Positions 61,432-64,000 of a DNA stretch of 64,000 nucleotides are shown one piece after another (the stretch's first letter is position 1; each line of letters opens with the position of its first letter). The notes under the pieces are model-generated. The model did not search any database, was not told the DNA's origin, and was given only the letters and a program-made list of their open reading frames with translations. Made by a program: the position numbers and the translations under genes. Source of the DNA: Neurospora tetrasperma FGSC 2508 (lineage: Eukaryota > Ascomycota > Sordariomycetes > Sordariales > Sordariaceae); NCBI RefSeq assembly GCF_000213175.1, contig NW_009799102.1, positions 1,647,515 through 1,711,514 on the forward strand, written 5' to 3'.

Positions 61432-62034
61432 GCTTCCGCCTCCGCCAGCTCCCCAGCCAGCATCTCCTCGCGCCGCATCGCCTCTTCGTGCTCCTGCCTC
61501 TCGTGCTCCTCCTCGCGCATCTGGAACAACGTCTTGCTCACGCCAAGTGGCTTCAGCCAGGTACTACCCAGGTTGCTCACGTTAGCCTTGCGGCGCTCCA
61601 TGTACGTCTCGTCGGCGCGAAGGCGGCCGAGCAGGGAGCGCTCGATGATGGCGGCTTGAATGTTGCGGGAAGCATTTCGGCTGTTGTGGCCGTGGACGTG
61701 ATTGCTGCCAGTGGTCGTTCCAGGGATAACGTTGCTGGTTTGTGAGTTGGTAGTAATCAGACCCTCTGGGGAAGTGGAAGAGGAGGATGGGTCGAAGGCT
61801 GAGAGGAGACTGGAGGTTGAGGATGCGAGAGGGTTGCGAGAGGAGGTGTACCAGAGGGAGTGGGACTGTTTGTTTGGCGTTAGTAGTGATAAGCAAATTG
61901 AGTGTTAGGTAGGATTGGAGGGGTCAGGTGTGATGTGGGAATGGTAGGGCTGAGTAGAGCAGAGCAGAGCAGAGCAGAGATAAGATATCAAAACTTACGT
62001 CGCGCGGGGCCAGGTCAGGGAGGATGGAAAACAT
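60231..62034 (-). CDS. apc15: anaphase-promoting complex subunit 15 (APC15/MND2)
   Basis: Exons 62034-61999 and 61865-60231 are joined by a 133-nt intron (GTAAGT...CTAAC...AAACAG, phase 0), giving 556 residues. The 12-codon first exon plus exon 2 recreates the N-terminal APC15 signature, MFSILPDLAPRDSHSLWYTS, comparable with the human LFPRVTETLWF motif. A helical segment follows (IIERSLLGRLRADETYMERRK and LGSTWLKPLGVSKTLFQM). The remainder is disordered: a polyalanine run coded by a GCT repeat (plus strand about 61396-61430), long Asp/Glu stretches and two polyglutamine runs. APC15/Mnd2 sits in the cyclosome and controls turnover of the mitotic checkpoint complex and, in yeast meiosis, Ama1. 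Human APC15 is about 121 residues; fungal forms are longer. Confidence 0.85.
60378..60398 (-). repeat. CAG/CTG trinucleotide repeat coding polyglutamine
   Basis: A run of seven CTG triplets on the plus strand encodes a polyglutamine run in APC15 on the minus strand. It is an in-frame coding microsatellite, likely variable in length between strains. Confidence 0.85.
61396..61432 (-). repeat. trinucleotide repeat coding polyalanine
   Basis: CAG triplets repeated about a dozen times on the plus strand read as GCT (Ala) in the APC15 frame and form a polyalanine run. It is an in-frame coding microsatellite. Confidence 0.85.
61956..61979. repeat. AGAGC pentanucleotide repeat in the APC15 intron
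   Basis: Four AGAGC units and a partial unit lie inside the 133-nt APC15 intron, next to its donor. It may vary in length; because it sits in an intron, it should not alter the protein unless it affects splicing. Confidence 0.85.
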
Positions 62035-64000
62035 ACTGGCTCTGTTGTTAACAAGCCTTCTGTTGCAGGACTGCTCGAGGTGTTGGTTGGAAAATCGTTA
62101 ATTGTATCGCATGCAAAATTTGAGCTGCGACTGGGACCGTGACGTCTTGCCTGGTTTAGCTGTGCATACGTAGGCGAAAAGTTTAACGTGAGGTTCCGAG
62201 ACTATCCAGGGCGCGTTGATGGTGAAGTTCGCTGATGATGATGCCGTGGCTGTTCAATGATTGCCGGTGGATAAACGGCAAAGGTATGACAGATTCGAGG
62301 AGGAAATTATTAGGATGAATGGATTTATTGGTTCTGTATGGAACACTAAATCTGACGTCTAACCAACCTTAGCGGTGGTAAAGTGCATTGTCGTGAATTC
62401 AGCTTCTCCAGATTACGGTCCATGTTTTGGATGAGATCCCTAGCAAACCTTCGTGTCATTATGTATTTAGAGGTACAGCACCGGTACAGTAGTACCCAGC
62501 ACGTATGCGCAGTGTACGTGTAGGCTACAAGTAGGGTACGTACCCTATCTGAGCTTTACCCCACGATCGGATGCGGCTATGTAGTATAGATAGTGTACAC
62601 ATGCTGCTGCTACTGCTGCCCTAAGAAGTGACTTGTTAAGGTAACATTTCATGGAACCTGAACAACTGAGCTCATCGTTCTCAGGTACCTAGGTACTCTT
62701 ATCATTTACCGTATTTACTTACTCGGTCTGATTGCACTGACCAGTTCACGCAGGAGCCTCCACCATCGCTGTAGAGCAAATGTCCAAATGTCCTAACGTC
62801 TCAGCTTCAAGATCGCTCATTCCACTCTGCACATGGCGTTACTACTGGGGCTTTTTTGGGGTCAATACACATACCCGGCAAGTCGCTGACCATCACCAGC
62901 TCTCAAAAGTTAGGTAGGAAGTTATTCCGCCGATCTCCTGGTTTCGTCCGGTGGCCGTCTCTGGTCAGACATGGAAAGCCAGCCACAAATCGCAAACAGC
63001 AAAGAACAAAAAAAAGAGAACAACTCAAGGACAGGGCCATCTAGTGTAGTACTATGTATGTAAAGTCTGTACATTAGTTTTCATGAGGTAATCGGAGACA
63101 CTTCAATTCCCCATGTCGAGTGGCGCGAACTGATCTATGACCCTTGTCCCTACCGCGGTCTTTACACTAGACTACTGCATGCTGTTAAAATGCTTGTATG
63201 TGGTAGTGCAAGATGTTAGCGCCTTCCATCCCATTTTTTTTCCGGCCTTCCTGAACGTCTGACATCCGACCTACACTAGCTGAGGAGCTAGCGCACCCCA
63301 CTTCTTCGCTCGGGCGCTTGAGTTATCGGGAGTTTTCGGAAGCACCTTGGAAGTTATTCGCACTAATGCTTCTGTTCCGACCTCATTCGCGAAAGTACAC
63401 TGTCGAAGGGCAGAGTGGGTGGTTATTGTCTGTGATGCTATACAGTAGTGTAGTGTAGAAATGCCTTGAGGATGCCCGCGCCTGTCTGCTATGCTACTTT
63501 GTTTTTTGTAATGCCCTAAACGAGGGGGAAAGGCATGACTCTGTGTTGCGAATGGGCGTCGAGCTTATCAGGCTGCATCGAAGACAAGTTCATCGATATT
63601 GGATTGGCTCGCTTCCGGCTGGTTGATCCCCAAAACTCAAAGTCCGGGGGCGTTGTGTAGCAGGTTGCCGATGTCGGTCGGTCTTTGCATAATCGATTCC
63701 TTGTTGAATGTGGTGAGGGTGGTGTGAAGTCGAGAAAACGCCAAGGCTGCGTAGCTTGATGATGACTCTGCCAATATTCCCAACAGAGCGCAGGAAGTTT
63801 CCGGAATCAGGTGTTCGAAAGAGGAAGAAGGGAATTCCTCGAAACAGATACGATACGTCCACTTGAAAAGGTTACTACTGTTAGCTTAGGTAGTCTGCTT
63901 CGAAGTGAGCCTGCGCGGGCGGTTGTCTTTCAGTCAATGCATATCTGGTTTCTTTCTTTCTGCGTTCAAGGGCCATCTGCGAAAAAGAGTACAACGGTAA
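62035..64000. other. upstream region of APC15, no gene seen
   Basis: This 2-kb stretch continues beyond the window. It has GGTACC motifs at 62468 and 62681-62700 and only short frames. A 90-codon minus-strand frame at 63590-63862 lacks any family likeness. The first few hundred bases should hold the APC15 promoter. Confidence 0.45.

Noticed and set aside
61035-61745. 236-residue plus-strand frame opposite APC15
   Set aside because: It is made of complements of the acidic and polyalanine repeats of APC15; no independent protein features.
1-64000. Secondary-metabolite cluster, transposon or virus-derived region
   Set aside because: No synthase, transposase, reverse transcriptase or viral-type frame was seen on either strand, and gene functions are unrelated.

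Overview
The window is nuclear DNA of a filamentous ascomycete, most likely Sordariales (Neurospora or Sordaria type). The reasons are: short introns (about 55-160 nt) with GTAAGT/GTGAGT-like donors and CTGAC/CTAAC branch sites; long non-coding spacers; and gene content including a velvet regulator VE-1, a PHO80-type cyclin resembling Neurospora PREG, and a fungal opsin-related protein. The placement rests on remembered family features, not on a search. There are two assembly gaps (457-1281 and 23555-23927) and one ambiguous base (32687).

Thirteen protein genes can be supported, twelve with a family assignment. From left to right: MGA2/SPT23-like membrane-tethered transcription factor (-), Na+/H+ antiporter (-), TAD3 tRNA deaminase subunit (-), bifunctional 6-phosphofructo-2-kinase/fructose-2,6-bisphosphatase (+), an unidentified 792-residue low-complexity protein (-), VE-1/VeA (-), opsin-related protein without the retinal lysine (-), GID5/VID28 armadillo protein (-), PREG/PHO80-type cyclin (+), EMC10-like ER protein (+), CHZ1 histone chaperone (+), BET1 SNARE (+) and APC15/MND2 (-). 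Exon joins were worked out by hand from splice sites, reading phase and family conservation; all thirteen models are open from ATG to stop.

Layout: genes are sparse up to about 50 kb, with spacers of 2-7 kb, then denser from 52 to 62 kb. The largest gene-free stretch is the 7 kb between the VE-1 start (35064) and the opsin-related stop (42058). TAD3/PFK2 and GID5/PREG are divergent pairs sharing upstream regions; PFK2/unknown and BET1/APC15 are convergent. There is no operon-like or biosynthetic cluster, and the genes serve separate housekeeping and regulatory roles: lipid-linked transcription, ion homeostasis, tRNA editing, glycolytic control, development/light, ubiquitin ligases, phosphate signalling, ER insertion, chromatin, secretion and the cell cycle.

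I found no mobile element, CRISPR array, rRNA or convincing tRNA. No clearly new biological system is visible. The most interesting leftovers are a strongly over-represented intergenic 10-mer TAGAGGTACC, a poly(A)17 leader just before the PFK2 start codon, a perfect 10-bp hairpin at 31396-31424, a diverged direct repeat at 13.6/13.9 kb, very short exons in CHZ1 and BET1, and decayed or unresolved coding traces at 18.6-19.4 kb.
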